DNA of 64,000 bases from G965232465 sp965232465. Its GTDB lineage: Bacteria > Pseudomonadota > Alphaproteobacteria > JAQWUY01. The notes beneath the pieces are model-generated. The model saw nothing but the letters and a program-made list of their open reading frames with translations. It made no database searches and was not told the origin of the DNA. The stretch is from contig OZ246977.1 of the NCBI GenBank assembly GCA_965232465.1, forward strand, positions 682,001 through 746,000, written 5' to 3'. The stretch's first letter is position 1. Every line of letters begins with the position of its first letter. Shown piece by piece: positions 1 through 9,596 of this stretch. Both the position numbers and the translations under genes were made by a program.

Positions 1-3000
1 GTAACTGTTGTACTGGTGGTGATTGTCCCCGATATGGTCATACTCTTGCCACCCGAATCAATGGCAAGGTTTACATGGCTATCTGTATCTTGTAGGCTTT
101 TTAGGGTCCAATCGGCTTTTTGTGTTCCCGTTGGGGGTGTCATTTGTCCCAGTATATCGGCGGTGCTTACCACTTTATCGCCAGATGTATAGGGTACCAC
201 AAGATTTGCCATACTAAGCGTCCCTGTTGCCGTTTGCTTATTGATGGGTACATCTACATCCCGGGTTATTTGGGCGTATTTATCGTTTGCCACATAGGTA
301 ACCCGCACTTTTACCACCCCACTACGGACAGTTTTTGCAATTTTACCATCGCTCGCCGCTACGGTGATAGCATTCCCCCCGGTGGTCGAACCCGCAGTCG
401 TACCAGATGCTGTCAAGGCGTATGTGGCGGTACCAATACCCGTTGGTAGGTTTGCCGGTGTATATGTTACCGCTGTACTTGCCGTTGCCCATGTAATCCC
501 TGTGGCACTAACCCTAAAGTTAGGGTGGTCGTTGCTATCTTGTTTGGTTACGGTAATATTTTCATAGTCTGTCAGTTCGGGCAATCCGCCTTTGGCTTTA
601 CGGACGATTTTTACCAACAGTTTCCCTGATTTATTCAGCTTGCTGCCATCAATCGCCCCGGTGTTAGCGTTAATCGCCCCAGTTAAGGCACCCGTTACAA
701 TGCCCGCAGTGGTGGCGTCTTTGCCCCCCTTACCTCCATCACTGTTCGGTAAAATAGTAAAGGTATAATCGCCCGCATTCGTTGTATCGCCTTTGGTAAA
801 GGTTACACTCGTATCGCCCACCGAATCCGTCAGTTTTAATTTATAATCCGCCGCTGTGGTAAAGGTTTTGCCCCATTTACCGCTTAATCCTGTACGGGTA
901 TTACCAGTACTCATTGCCCCGGCACCCGTCGATAGTTCAAAGGTGGCGGACTTATCCGTGTATTTATCGCTTTCGAAGGTGGCGGTAACCGTGGTACTGG
1001 TGGTGATTGCCCCGGATATGGTTAGGGTCTTGCCACTATCCGTTACAGCAAGATTCGAATTACTATCCGTATCCGCTAGACTTTTTAAGGTCCAATCCGA
1101 TGTTGTCCCTAAACCACCGGCACTGGGTACACCCAATTTCCCTGTTATGGTGGCGGTGCTTACCGTTTTGCTGGTGTCGCTTGCCCCAAACGGTATTACA
1201 ACAGGTCCCATAGTTAATGCCCCTGTCCCTGTTTGCTTGGCAATGGCAAAGTCCGCTAGTATCGCTTGTCCTGTGTATTTGGTATCCGTAGATTTTGCGT
1301 TCATTGTGATAACCACTGTACCAGACGATGTAGCCCCAGTGATACCGCTACCATCCGATACGACCGCTAATCTGCCTGTGGGGGCACCAACTGTCTTAGC
1401 TGCCACAGTCCAATCGTAATTGCCAAAGGTTGTGCCGGTGGGCAATCCGGCAAATGTTAGGGGGATTTTACCCCCATTATTTTTCCATGTGTTGTCGCTG
1501 CTACCAACCGTTGGTTTAGTAATATCATGGGCTAAATCTTGTTTGCTTACCGTAAAGTTTTGATATTCGGTAACGGCGTCTACACTGCCTTTTTTGGCAC
1601 GGACTATTTTTATTAACAAGGTCCCACTCTTGGTCAGTTTGCCGGCATCAATAGCCCCGGTTTTGCTGTTAATCGCTGTTTGTCCATCGGCAACAATCCC
1701 TGTGGTGGTCGATGTAAAACCACTTTGGCTCGCCACAATAGAAAATGTGAAATCACCGCTGGCACCTGTTGCAAAGTCTTGCCCCCCATCACGGGTTTTT
1801 AACTTATAATTTGTGGTATAGGTTTTACCCCACTTGCCTGATCCCTCACGGTTAGCCGAACTTATTTGCGATGCTTTTGTGGACAGTTCAAAGGTTTTGG
1901 TTACATCTGTATATTTGGCACTCTCGAAGACAACTTCAATGGTTGTACCAGCACTGATAGCCCCGGATATGGTCATACTCTTGCGATTACCAGCAACTGT
2001 AAGGTTCCCATTACCATCTGTATCCCTTAGGCTTTTTACAGTCCAATCGCTTCTGTTACTGCTACTTGCTGTTAATTGTCCCAATACATCTGCTGCACTT
2101 ACCACCTTATTACCAGATACGAACGATACATCAAGATTGGCTACGCTTAGGGTATTTGCCGCTACTGTTTGCTTGGCAATGGTAAAGGGTGCCAGGTCAA
2201 AACTGCCGCTGTATTTTTCATCCGCAGTTTTTGCACTCATGGTAATACCCACTGTACCCGCCGATGGTGCCCCAAAGATTTTACCATCTGTGTCGATGCT
2301 TGGTGTACCACTGCCTGTCCAGCTTTTAATACCCCAAGCAAATGCGTTGGCATTTAACCCACCGGGTAGGTTGGAATATTTTAGGTCAAACCTAATAGTA
2401 CTGCCCGTTTTCCACTTATTGTCGCCACTGTTTAATGATATGGTCGGAACAGTTGTTATATCTTTTCCTGCCCCTATCTCTTGCTTCGTAACAGTAATAT
2501 TTTGATAATTTGTCAGTTCGGGCAATCCCCCTTTTGCCTTACGGACGATTTTTACCAACAATTTCCCTGATTTATTCAGTTTGCTACCGTCAATTTTCCC
2601 TGTTTTGTTGTTTATCGCCCCGCTTAATGCACCGGTAACAATGCCCGCAGTGGTGGCGTCTTTGCCCCCTTTATTACCATCGCTGGTGGGCAAAATAGAA
2701 AAGGTGAAATCGGCACTGGTATCAAACGATACAGTGGTATCGCCAACCGTATCAGAAGTGTTTACCTTATAATCGACAGTAAAGGTTTTGCCCCATTTAC
2801 CAGACAACCCGGTAGGTGTTCCGCCCAATGTGCCCGCACCAGTCGACAGTTCAAAGGTTCTGGTTTGATCCACATATTCATCCTCATCATGTTCAAATAC
2901 AACAGTTACAGTTGTACTGGTCGTTATTGCCCCTGATAGGGTCAGGGTCTTGCCATCAACTGTAAGATTCGCATTATTATCTGTATCTGTTAGGCTCTTA

Positions 3001-4757
3001 ATTGTCCAATCGGATTTTTGCGTTTGGCTGCCTGTTACAGTTAATTTACCCAGTATATCGGCAGTGCTAACCGTCACACTTCCAGACCCATAGGGGACAA
3101 CAAGATTTGCCATTTTCAAATCGTTTGCCACAAAAGCAATATCGGTTTTTACATATACAATACGGTCGTCAAAATCCGTCGCACTGTATGTCAATTTGAT
3201 GACCGCTGCACCTGCACCTGCTTTATCTTCCAGCGTACTGGTATAGCTAGCGGCACCCACACCGATATTCGTCCCCCCATTCTTAAATTGAAAATCTGTG
3301 CCATTTATGCCTGAAACCCTTTCTGCTTTGACAGTCGGCGTTACCCCATTCGGTACAGTACCAACAAATGTACTTACATTATATGTTTTGGTATTGGTTA
3401 AAGTATACGCATTGGATTGGGTGGTACCATCCCCACCCTTAATATCGTTACTGGCTTTATCCGAATCGGATAGTACGCTGCCAATTTGGCTGCTGGCGAT
3501 TGCCTTTACGAATACAACCCTGTCCTCAAAACCATCGGCACTGTATGTCAACTTTAAGGTGGCGGTTTTGCCACCGGCTAGGTCTTTAAACTGGCTGTCT
3601 GCGGTAATGTCCGCCAACCTAATGACACTGGTACCATCGCTGGCGTATACTTCAAAGTCTGTGCCCTTCTTACCATCGCCAGCGATTTGTTCCGCTTTTA
3701 CCGTAACTTTATTGGGATCAATCGCCCCTGCTGTTGTTTTCAAGCTATCGGGAATGTTGCGAATAAAGTCTGCAACATCGTATTGTTCGCCGTTTTGTAA
3801 GGCGTATGCGGATCCTTCCGTTATCCCATCCCCCTCACTGATTTTATTGGCTGTTTTGTCCGCATCACTCAGCGTACTGCCAAGGGCAGGGGTGCTATCG
3901 ACCTCCGCTGTCTTAATATCATATTGTCTTTCGACCTTGTCATAGCGTTTGTGCCATACGGCATCTGTACCGGATACAGGGGCGGATTTTAATTGGTCTT
4001 GTATAGGTTTGTCGAATGCCAGTTTAAAATCGACGGATATATCGGTTTTTGCCGATTCGCCATTGGGCTTGTCATATTCGCCCCGCACTGTTACCATCGC
4101 ATTGGGGCTAAATGCAGCAATCAGTTTATTGCCCTTAACAACCGTATCGCCCACCCCGTCGAATCTATAGGTACCCACCCCCACAGACACCTGTTCATAA
4201 TTGGGAATACTGCCCTTGGCGGTTATATCCCAACCGTGTAATACCTTTTTATCATTGATAATATTATTGCCAATACGACGATATAGGTTTGCCGCCATGT
4301 CAAACTGTGTGGTTTTCAGTTCCGCCCCCACACTAAACCGTTGGAAGGTGTTCGATGCCTTAAAAGCAAGTATATTCTTTGTCCCGTCCTTCGTATCAAA
4401 AAACGCATTGACCCCAACAATTAACGGGGTAGCCGTTGTATCGATAAGTTTGCGATAGCCCAGTCCCAAGTTTAATCGATTCACCGATTTCTGCCGATTA
4501 TAAGAAGTTTGTAAATATGTGACGGTATCTTTTGTTTCCCGCAGGTTACTAAAAGCGGTAATATCCCAATTTAGGGTTTTATCCGTATAGCCGACCCCGC
4601 CGCTTATCCATTCAAAAAACCCTGTTCTGTTTATGCTATCCATAAACATATTCCCCGTGGCATTGACCACTTTGTCCGTATCATCGGTGAATACAGGTGT
4701 TGTATATGCCAGCACAATAACACTAGCCGTTGCCCATAAAGATTTTTTCAGTTTCAT
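1..4757 (-). CDS. Inverse autotransporter (intimin/invasin-like adhesin), 5' part, runs off the left edge
   Basis: The reverse strand is open without a stop from 4757 to the window edge, giving at least 1585 residues. The start follows an AGAGG ribosome site at a spacing of 9; another ATG lies 9 bases upstream but sits directly on that site. Residues 1–26 form a signal peptide (MKLKKS, then a hydrophobic stretch). Residues about 30–230 look like the inverse-autotransporter beta-barrel: GLGYRKL, GVNAFFDT, RFSVGAELK, NLYRRIGN and VGVGTYRF follow the family order. Next come two copies of a ~130-residue module (nt ~3895–3110), then a ~310–335-residue Ig-like module starting near nt 3118, 2150, 1225 and 218. 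The conserved core is SDWT.KSL.DTD, then TISGAITTSTTV, GKWGKTFT and KSGKLLVKIVR. I infer an outer-membrane adhesin with its passenger outside the cell. The C-terminus and ligand are not visible. Confidence 0.85.
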   Translation of the reverse strand, partial: MKLKKSLWATASVIVLAYTTPVFTDDTDKVVNATGNMFMDSINRTGFFEWISGGVGYTDKTLNWDITAFSNLRETKDTVTYLQTSYNRQKSVNRLNLGLGYRKLIDTTATPLIVGVNAFFDTKDGTKNILAFKASNTFQRFSVGAELKTTQFDMAANLYRRIGNNIINDKKVLHGWDITAKGSIPNYEQVSVGVGTYRFDGVGDTVVKGNKLIAAFSPNAMVTVRGEYDKPNGESAKTDISVDFKLAFDKPIQDQLKSAPVSGTDAVWHKRYDKVERQYDIKTAEVDSTPALGSTLSDADKTANKISEGDGITEGSAYALQNGEQYDVADFIRNIPDSLKTTAGAIDPNKVTVKAEQIAGDGKKGTDFEVYASDGTSVIRLADITADSQFKDLAGGKTATLKLTYSADGFEDRVVFVKAIASSQIGSVLSDSDKASNDIKGGDGTTQSNAYTLTNTKTYNVSTFVGTVPNGVTPTVKAERVSGINGTDFQFKNGGTNIGVGAASYTSTLEDKAGAGAAVIKLTYSATDFDDRIVYVKTDIAFVANDLKMANLVVPYGSGSVTVSTADILGKLTVTGSQTQKSDWTIKSLTDTDNNANLTVDGKTLTLSGAITTSTTVTVVFEHDEDEYVDQTRTFELSTGAGTLGGTPTGLSGKWGKTFTVDYKVNTSDTVGDTTVSFDTSADFTFSILPTSDGNKGGKDATTAGIVTGALSGAINNKTGKIDGSKLNKSGKLLVKIVRKAKGGLPELTNYQNITVTKQEIGAGKDITTVPTISLNSGDNKWKTGSTIRFDLKYSNLPGGLNANAFAWGIKSWTGSGTPSIDTDGKIFGAPSAGTVGITMSAKTADEKYSGSFDLAPFTIAKQTVAANTLSVANLDVSFVSGNKVVSAADVLGQLTASSSNRSDWTVKSLRDTDGNGNLTVAGNRKSMTISGAISAGTTIEVVFESAKYTDVTKTFELSTKASQISSANREGSGKWGKTYTTNYKLKTRDGGQDFATGASGDFTFSIVASQSGFTSTTTGIVADGQTAINSKTGAIDAGKLTKSGTLLIKIVRAKKGSVDAVTEYQNFTVSKQDLAHDITKPTVGSSDNTWKNNGGKIPLTFAGLPTGTTFGNYDWTVAAKTVGAPTGRLAVVSDGSGITGATSSGTVVITMNAKSTDTKYTGQAILADFAIAKQTGTGALTMGPVVIPFGASDTSKTVSTATITGKLGVPSAGGLGTTSDWTLKSLADTDSNSNLAVTDSGKTLTISGAITTSTTVTATFESDKYTDKSATFELSTGAGAMSTGNTRTGLSGKWGKTFTTAADYKLKLTDSVGDTSVTFTKGDTTNAGDYTFTILPNSDGGKGGKDATTAGIVTGALTGAINANTGAIDGSKLNKSGKLLVKIVRKAKGGLPELTDYENITVTKQDSNDHPNFRVSATGITWATASTAVTYTPANLPTGIGTATYALTASGTTAGSTTGGNAITVAASDGKIAKTVRSGVVKVRVTYVANDKYAQITRDVDVPINKQTATGTLSMANLVVPYTSGDKVVSTADILGQMTPPTGTQKADWTLKSLQDTDSHVNLAIDSGGKSMTISGTITTSTTV

Positions 4758-4865
4758 GTGTTTCATCCTCTGTATCTTAGAATTACATTTATACCTATGG
4801 ATATACGGTCCCATAAAGGGCTGTAACCTTAGGTTGGCACCCGCCCAAATGGGCACCACAGTATA

Positions 4866-4895
4866 ATTATACAGAGGATTTTTTTTTTTTTTCAA
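4866..4895 (-). promoter_or_regulatory. Promoter of the adhesin gene with a homopolymer in its spacer
   Basis: On the reverse strand a -35 TTGAAA (4895–4890) is followed by an 18-base spacer and a consensus -10 TATAAT (4871–4866). The -35 end and most of the spacer are one run of 14 A (T on the given strand, 4879–4892). The leader to the adhesin start is about 100 bases and contains the palindrome AACCTTAGGTT (4827–4837). Gain or loss of one A would change the spacer to 19 or 17. Confidence 0.6.
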
Positions 4896-4992
4896 GTATT
4901 AAAAACTATAATTAAATAATACAATAAGTTGTAATATATGGGGGTAAAGTCCAAAAGAGGCTTTGCAGATTTAAAAGATATTTTATTATCTG

Positions 4993-5472
4993 TTAAGACA
5001 TATCCATGTGTGCCACAGATATTTGTGGTATTTCCTTGTGTCGTTTTAATACAAATTCGCTTTTGATATTCATGATTTCTGGGTGTTTTTTTGATATGGA
5101 AAATATGGTTTGGCTGTAATGTTCCATATCCTGTACTATCATTTTTATGATAAAATCATAATCCCCTGATATATTATGCACTTCGATAATGTTGTCGATT
5201 TTTGTTATGGTGTCGATAATGTCTGATAATATTTGCTTGGTGTGTTTGTTTAATCTTAGGTGGGAAAACACCACCATGTGGGATTGGATTTTGGCAAAGT
5301 CTATTAAAATAGTGTCTCGTGTAATAATACCATAATCCCGTAAATTTTGTATGCGTTTTTGACAAGGTGGCACAGACAAGTTCACCATTTTTGATAAGGT
5401 TTGTAAGGTGATTTTATTATTTTTTTGTAATATATGTAAAATCTGTAAATCAAATTTGTCTAGTTCTATCAT
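4993..5472 (-). CDS. Lrp/AsnC family transcriptional regulator
   Basis: A 159-residue protein with the two-part Lrp/AsnC architecture. The N-terminal winged helix-turn-helix starts at LDKFDLQILHILQ, with NLSVPPCQKRIQNL as the recognition region (residues 5–55). The C-terminal RAM ligand-binding domain (about 65–140) contains VHNISGDYDFIIKMIVQD, matching the usual 'G.yD....v...d' signature. Length is normal for the family. It is divergent from the PLP-dependent sulfhydrylase-type gene at 5656, with a very AT-rich spacer of about 180 bases, so the likely target is that gene and possibly itself. The effector is probably an amino acid, by family. The family is clear; the target is inferred from position. 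Confidence 0.9.
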   Translation of the reverse strand: MIELDKFDLQILHILQKNNKITLQTLSKMVNLSVPPCQKRIQNLRDYGIITRDTILIDFAKIQSHMVVFSHLRLNKHTKQILSDIIDTITKIDNIIEVHNISGDYDFIIKMIVQDMEHYSQTIFSISKKHPEIMNIKSEFVLKRHKEIPQISVAHMDMS

Positions 5473-5655
5473 TATATCCCAATTTATATTATAAAAAGTT
5501 AATAGGTTATTTATTTTATAAAATAAAATAAAATTTCCTATATTTTATTAAAATTATCATTTTTATAAGAATTTTACAATAATTATTTAAACTTTATATT
5601 TTTTATGTTTTACTGAATAGTATAGATTAAACACTATAATAAAGGAAAATATAGA

Positions 5656-6924
5656 ATGACAGTAAAAAACTTAGATACCGCCCTGCTGCATGATGGTTTT
5701 CGCTGTGATCCAACAACGGGGGCAATGGCAGTCCCGATTTATCAAACGGCAGCGTATCAGTTCAAGGATACGGAACATGCGGGTAATTTATTTGCTTTGC
5801 GGGATGTGGGATTTGTATACAGCCGTTTGGGGAATCCGACGGTGGATGTTTTTGAAAAACGATTGGCATCCTTAGAAGGCGGGGTGGATGCACTTGCTGT
5901 ATCGTCTGGACAATCGGCGGTAACGATTGCCATATGCAATATTGCCCGTCAAGGGGATAACATTGTGGCATCCCCCGCTATATATGGGGGAATATATAGT
6001 TTATTTGCCAATGTGCTTAGCCAATTTGGTATCGAAGTCCGATTTGCTGACCCGGATAATGCAGCAGATTGGCACACAAAAACCGATGAAAATACCCGTT
6101 TATATTATGGCGAAACATATCCTAATCCCCGTTTTAAAACTTTGCCGATTGCGGAAATTGCCCAAGTGGCACAAAAAAATAAAGTACCATTAATAGTCGA
6201 TAATACTTGTGCCCCTGTGATTTGCCGTCCATTTGAATATGGGGCAAATATTATCGTTCATTCCACCACTAAATATATTGCGGGACAAGGTACAGTGATT
6301 GGCGGATGTATTGTTGATAATGCTTCGTTTGTATGGAAAGGCAATACCCCAATGATGAACGAAGCCGATCCCACATACCATGGATTGGTATGGGCGGATA
6401 TAAACAGTATGCCATCACAGTATTTGTTACGGGCAAGGGCAACCTTGTTGCGGGATTTGGGGGCAACGCCGAGTCCAAACGACGCATTTTTATCATTACA
6501 AAATATGGAAACCTTAACCTTACGCATGGAAAAGCATTGTAGGAATGCGGATAAAATTGCCAATTTCTTATCACAGCACCGGAAAATAAAACAAGTCGTA
6601 CACACCAGCACCGCCCAAGGGCGACACAAACAGTGGGCTGAAAAGTATTTACATGGAAAATCCGCCATGATGGGGGTATATATAAAAGGCGATTTACAAC
6701 AAACAGCACACTTTGTTGAAAATCTTAAATTGTTTTACCATGCGGCAAACTTGGGGGATAACAAATCGCTTATTATTCACCCTGCATCGACTACGCATGC
6801 ACAATTAAGCACGGATATGATGGCAAAAATGGGGATTACAGAAAATTACCTACGGGTATCAGTGGGTATTGAAAATCCAGATGATTTAATATGCGATATA
6901 ACACAAGCGTTGCATCATATATAA
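5656..6924 (+). CDS. O-acetylhomoserine aminocarboxypropyltransferase / Cys-Met metabolism PLP enzyme
   Basis: A 422-residue cytosolic enzyme of the Cys/Met metabolism PLP family, most like MetY-type O-acetylhomoserine sulfhydrylase, which makes homocysteine (or methionine) from O-acetylhomoserine and sulfide or methanethiol. Visible signatures: YSRLGNPTVDVFEKRLASLEGG (phosphate-binding region, residues 55–76), SSGQSA (83–88), DNTCAP (182–187) and the PLP lysine in STTKYIAG (Lys206). The 'sRlgNPT' form and the length favour MetY over cystathionine synthases (about 390 residues), but a gamma-lyase-type activity cannot be excluded. The start has an AAGGAAA ribosome site. The divergent Lrp-type regulator suggests amino-acid-responsive control. 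It converges with the LysR gene ending at 6935. Confidence 0.85.
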   Translation: MTVKNLDTALLHDGFRCDPTTGAMAVPIYQTAAYQFKDTEHAGNLFALRDVGFVYSRLGNPTVDVFEKRLASLEGGVDALAVSSGQSAVTIAICNIARQGDNIVASPAIYGGIYSLFANVLSQFGIEVRFADPDNAADWHTKTDENTRLYYGETYPNPRFKTLPIAEIAQVAQKNKVPLIVDNTCAPVICRPFEYGANIIVHSTTKYIAGQGTVIGGCIVDNASFVWKGNTPMMNEADPTYHGLVWADINSMPSQYLLRARATLLRDLGATPSPNDAFLSLQNMETLTLRMEKHCRNADKIANFLSQHRKIKQVVHTSTAQGRHKQWAEKYLHGKSAMMGVYIKGDLQQTAHFVENLKLFYHAANLGDNKSLIIHPASTTHAQLSTDMMAKMGITENYLRVSVGIENPDDLICDITQALHHI

Positions 6925-6934
6925 CAGTAGGGAT

Positions 6935-7849
6935 TTATAAGGATATACTGCTTTCGGGGCTGTATTGGCTGATTATTTCGCTTGTGGTTTCCATTATTGT
7001 TTGGACATTGGGATGTGGGGTGGAATGGGGCAGGGTTACCCATTGTAAAGTTTGATAAAAGGTTTCTGATAATGGAATGATATGTACCTGATCGGTTGTC
7101 GCTTGTAACATTTTGGCAATAATATCAGACATAAATGCAACCCCCATATTGTTCGCCACCAGCTCGCATGCCATATATGTATCCACATGATAAAATGCCA
7201 TGTTTGTTGTACGCACTTTGCGTAACATACGGTTGATGTTTTTAGTTTCTTCCGCATTGTTATGTAGTCCGTGAATGATGCGTTGGTCTTGTAATACATC
7301 GGGGGTAATGATTGTATGTTGTGCCAAGGGGGAATCCTTATGTACGATACATCTTATGGGCGAATGTGCCAAGGTGGTAACCTGTAAATCACCGGCAATT
7401 GGGGTATTGTGGGCGATACCACCTAAGTGGTGTAAGTGTTGCGTCATTTTTGTAATGACTTGCGTCGATGAGGCGGCGGATAAATTGATACTGGCTGGGT
7501 TCGATGATTTGTGCATTTTTTTTAATACAGCGGTGAGCAACATACCAAAAATATTCGGGGCAATAATTTTTATATGGCTGATATCGGGAAAGGGGGTATT
7601 CATAAAAGTGTCCGACAATGCATCGAAGTCTTCCAATACTGGCAACGCACTTTCGGATAATTGCAGGGCGTATTTTGTGGGAATCAATTTATTGTTATGG
7701 TGATAAAACAGCTGTCGCTGTATTTTGTGTTCCAGCGACTTTAAAATACGGCTAACCCCTGGTTGTGTCATGTTTAAAATATCGGCAACATGGCTAACCG
7801 TGCCATATTTAATCAGCAATGTCAACGCCCGTAATTCTTTAATATTCAT
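6935..7849 (-). CDS. LysR family transcriptional regulator
   Basis: A 304-residue LysR-type regulator. The N-terminal helix-turn-helix (MNIKELRALTLLIKYGTVSHVADILNMTQPGVSRILKSLE in outline, residues 1–40) keeps the classical 'a...l..tqp.vSr.i..LE' pattern. The C-terminal periplasmic-binding-like effector domain follows (about 90–290). It lies 63 bases after the end of the dipeptide-type transporter operon on the same strand, so it may be its last gene and regulate it. It is convergent with the sulfhydrylase gene. The sequence does not indicate the effector. Confidence 0.88.
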   Translation of the reverse strand: MNIKELRALTLLIKYGTVSHVADILNMTQPGVSRILKSLEHKIQRQLFYHHNNKLIPTKYALQLSESALPVLEDFDALSDTFMNTPFPDISHIKIIAPNIFGMLLTAVLKKMHKSSNPASINLSAASSTQVITKMTQHLHHLGGIAHNTPIAGDLQVTTLAHSPIRCIVHKDSPLAQHTIITPDVLQDQRIIHGLHNNAEETKNINRMLRKVRTTNMAFYHVDTYMACELVANNMGVAFMSDIIAKMLQATTDQVHIIPLSETFYQTLQWVTLPHSTPHPNVQTIMETTSEIISQYSPESSISL

Positions 7850-7912
7850 ATATTATGCCTTATTAGACAATTTATGGGAAATACATTCTCCGCTGTATGT
7901 TTGTAAAATTTT

Positions 7913-9592
7913 TTAAAAACTAAATTTTGGCATTGATTCCAATAATTCTTGGGTATATGGATGTTGTGCATTGGTAAATATATCGGTTTCTGATCCCATT
8001 TCGACCACTTTGCCGGTTTTCATCACCAAGATGCGGTTACACATTTGACGAATAACCGCCAGATCGTGGCTTACAAACAACATAGTTAACCCCAATTCTT
8101 GTTGTAAATCTTTCATCAGGTTTAATAATTCCGCCTGTACAGTCACATCTAAGGCAGAGGTGGGTTCATCACAAAACAAAAAATCTGGGCGGAAACTTAA
8201 TGCCCGTGCGATACCAATGCGCTGCCGTTCGCCCCCGGAAAAGTGATGTGGTTTTTTATCCGAATCAGCGGATTTTAACCCCACCAATTCCATTAAATCC
8301 CGTGCCAGTTGCTTGGCATCTGTGCGTGATAAAATACCGTGGGCTTTTAAGGCGTGGGTAATGTTATCTTCCGCTGACATACGGGGGTTTAATGATGAAT
8401 ATGGATCTTGGAAAATACATTGTAAGGACAAACAATGGGCAATCCGTTGTTGCGTGTCGGTGATTTTGCTGATGTCTTTGCCATTATATAAAATTTCCGC
8501 CCCTGCATCCGTATCGTACAGCCCCAATATCATCCGCCCAACGGTGGATTTGCCCGATCCCGATTCGCCAATAATCCCCAATGTTTCCCCATGCTTTACT
8601 TCAAAATTTACATTGTCAACCGCCTTAAACGATTCTTTACCTTTGAAAAATCCGCCTTCTTTGACAAAAGTTTTCGACACATTTTTTACCGATAGCATAA
8701 TATCACTCATATGCGAATCGTTTTTTTTCATTTTTAAGTAGGTAATGGCGTGGTCACGGTTTCCACTTTCAATAGGGGTGGGAACTTTAAAACGGTCAAT
8801 TTTAATATCCGCCCGTGGAATCGATTCCATTAAGATTTTGGTATATTCCACTTGTGGATTGGTTAAAATATCCTTGGTTGTCCCCCTTTCCAGTAATTTT
8901 CCATATCGAAGGACATATACAAAATCGCACATTTCCGCTACTACGCCCATATCGTGGGTAATAAGCATAATGGCAATGTTATGGCGTTGTACCATATTTT
9001 TAAGGGTGGTTAAGACGGCTTTTTGTACGGTTACATCCAATGCTGTGGTCGGTTCATCGGCAATAATAATATCCGGTTGTGATGCAATGGCAATGGCAAA
9101 TACCACCCGTTGACACAACCCGCCCGATAATTGATGGGGGTATTTACTTAAACGGCTTGCCGCATCTTGAATTTCCGCCCCTTCCAATAATTCAATAGCG
9201 TACGCATGGGCATTGTGTCCGTGTTTATCCGTATGGCGTTCGATAATTTCAATTAACTGTTCACCAATGGTTAACACGGGATTTAAGGCGGTCATAGGGT
9301 TTTGATAAATGTATCCCACCCGTTTGCCCCGAATATTTTGATAAAACGCTTCTGGTTGATCGGATACAACCGTCCCATCAAGGGTAATGTGTCCGGATGC
9401 AATGTGGGCATTTTCATCCAACAATCCCAACATCGCCTTGCCAATGGTGGATTTTCCCGCCCCACTTTCCCCCACAACACCAATAATTTGTCCCCTGTCA
9501 ATGGTCATGTGCATATCTTCGAGTGCGGTAAACACACGGGTTTTCATTTGATATTGAATGGTTAAGTTTTCCACTTGTACTAATGTATGCAT
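7913..9592 (-). CDS. Dipeptide/oligopeptide-type ABC transporter, fused double ATPase (DppD–DppF)
   Basis: A 559-residue protein holding two complete ABC ATPase halves, the fused arrangement known from GsiA/YejF-type proteins. Half 1: Walker A GESGAGKST (residues 41–49), signature LSGGLCQRV, Walker B IIIADEPTTALD. Half 2: GESGSGKST, FSGGERQRIGIARAL, FLFCDEPTSALD. Each half carries the oligopeptide-transporter C-terminal extension ending in 'hPYT.eLl.s.P'. I chose the ATG at 9592 because the ribosome site AAGGA lies 7 bases upstream, inside the end of dppC; an upstream in-frame ATG at 9607 would overlap dppC. It energises the two permeases encoded immediately upstream. Confidence 0.93.
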   Translation of the reverse strand: MHTLVQVENLTIQYQMKTRVFTALEDMHMTIDRGQIIGVVGESGAGKSTIGKAMLGLLDENAHIASGHITLDGTVVSDQPEAFYQNIRGKRVGYIYQNPMTALNPVLTIGEQLIEIIERHTDKHGHNAHAYAIELLEGAEIQDAASRLSKYPHQLSGGLCQRVVFAIAIASQPDIIIADEPTTALDVTVQKAVLTTLKNMVQRHNIAIMLITHDMGVVAEMCDFVYVLRYGKLLERGTTKDILTNPQVEYTKILMESIPRADIKIDRFKVPTPIESGNRDHAITYLKMKKNDSHMSDIMLSVKNVSKTFVKEGGFFKGKESFKAVDNVNFEVKHGETLGIIGESGSGKSTVGRMILGLYDTDAGAEILYNGKDISKITDTQQRIAHCLSLQCIFQDPYSSLNPRMSAEDNITHALKAHGILSRTDAKQLARDLMELVGLKSADSDKKPHHFSGGERQRIGIARALSFRPDFLFCDEPTSALDVTVQAELLNLMKDLQQELGLTMLFVSHDLAVIRQMCNRILVMKTGKVVEMGSETDIFTNAQHPYTQELLESMPKFSF

Positions 9593-9596
9593 ATCA

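Noticed and set aside
1..4760. Several forward-strand reading frames of 60–220 residues
   Set aside because: They are shadows of the continuous reverse-strand adhesin frame; their Val/Pro/Ser-rich content mirrors the repeats and none has a recognisable domain.
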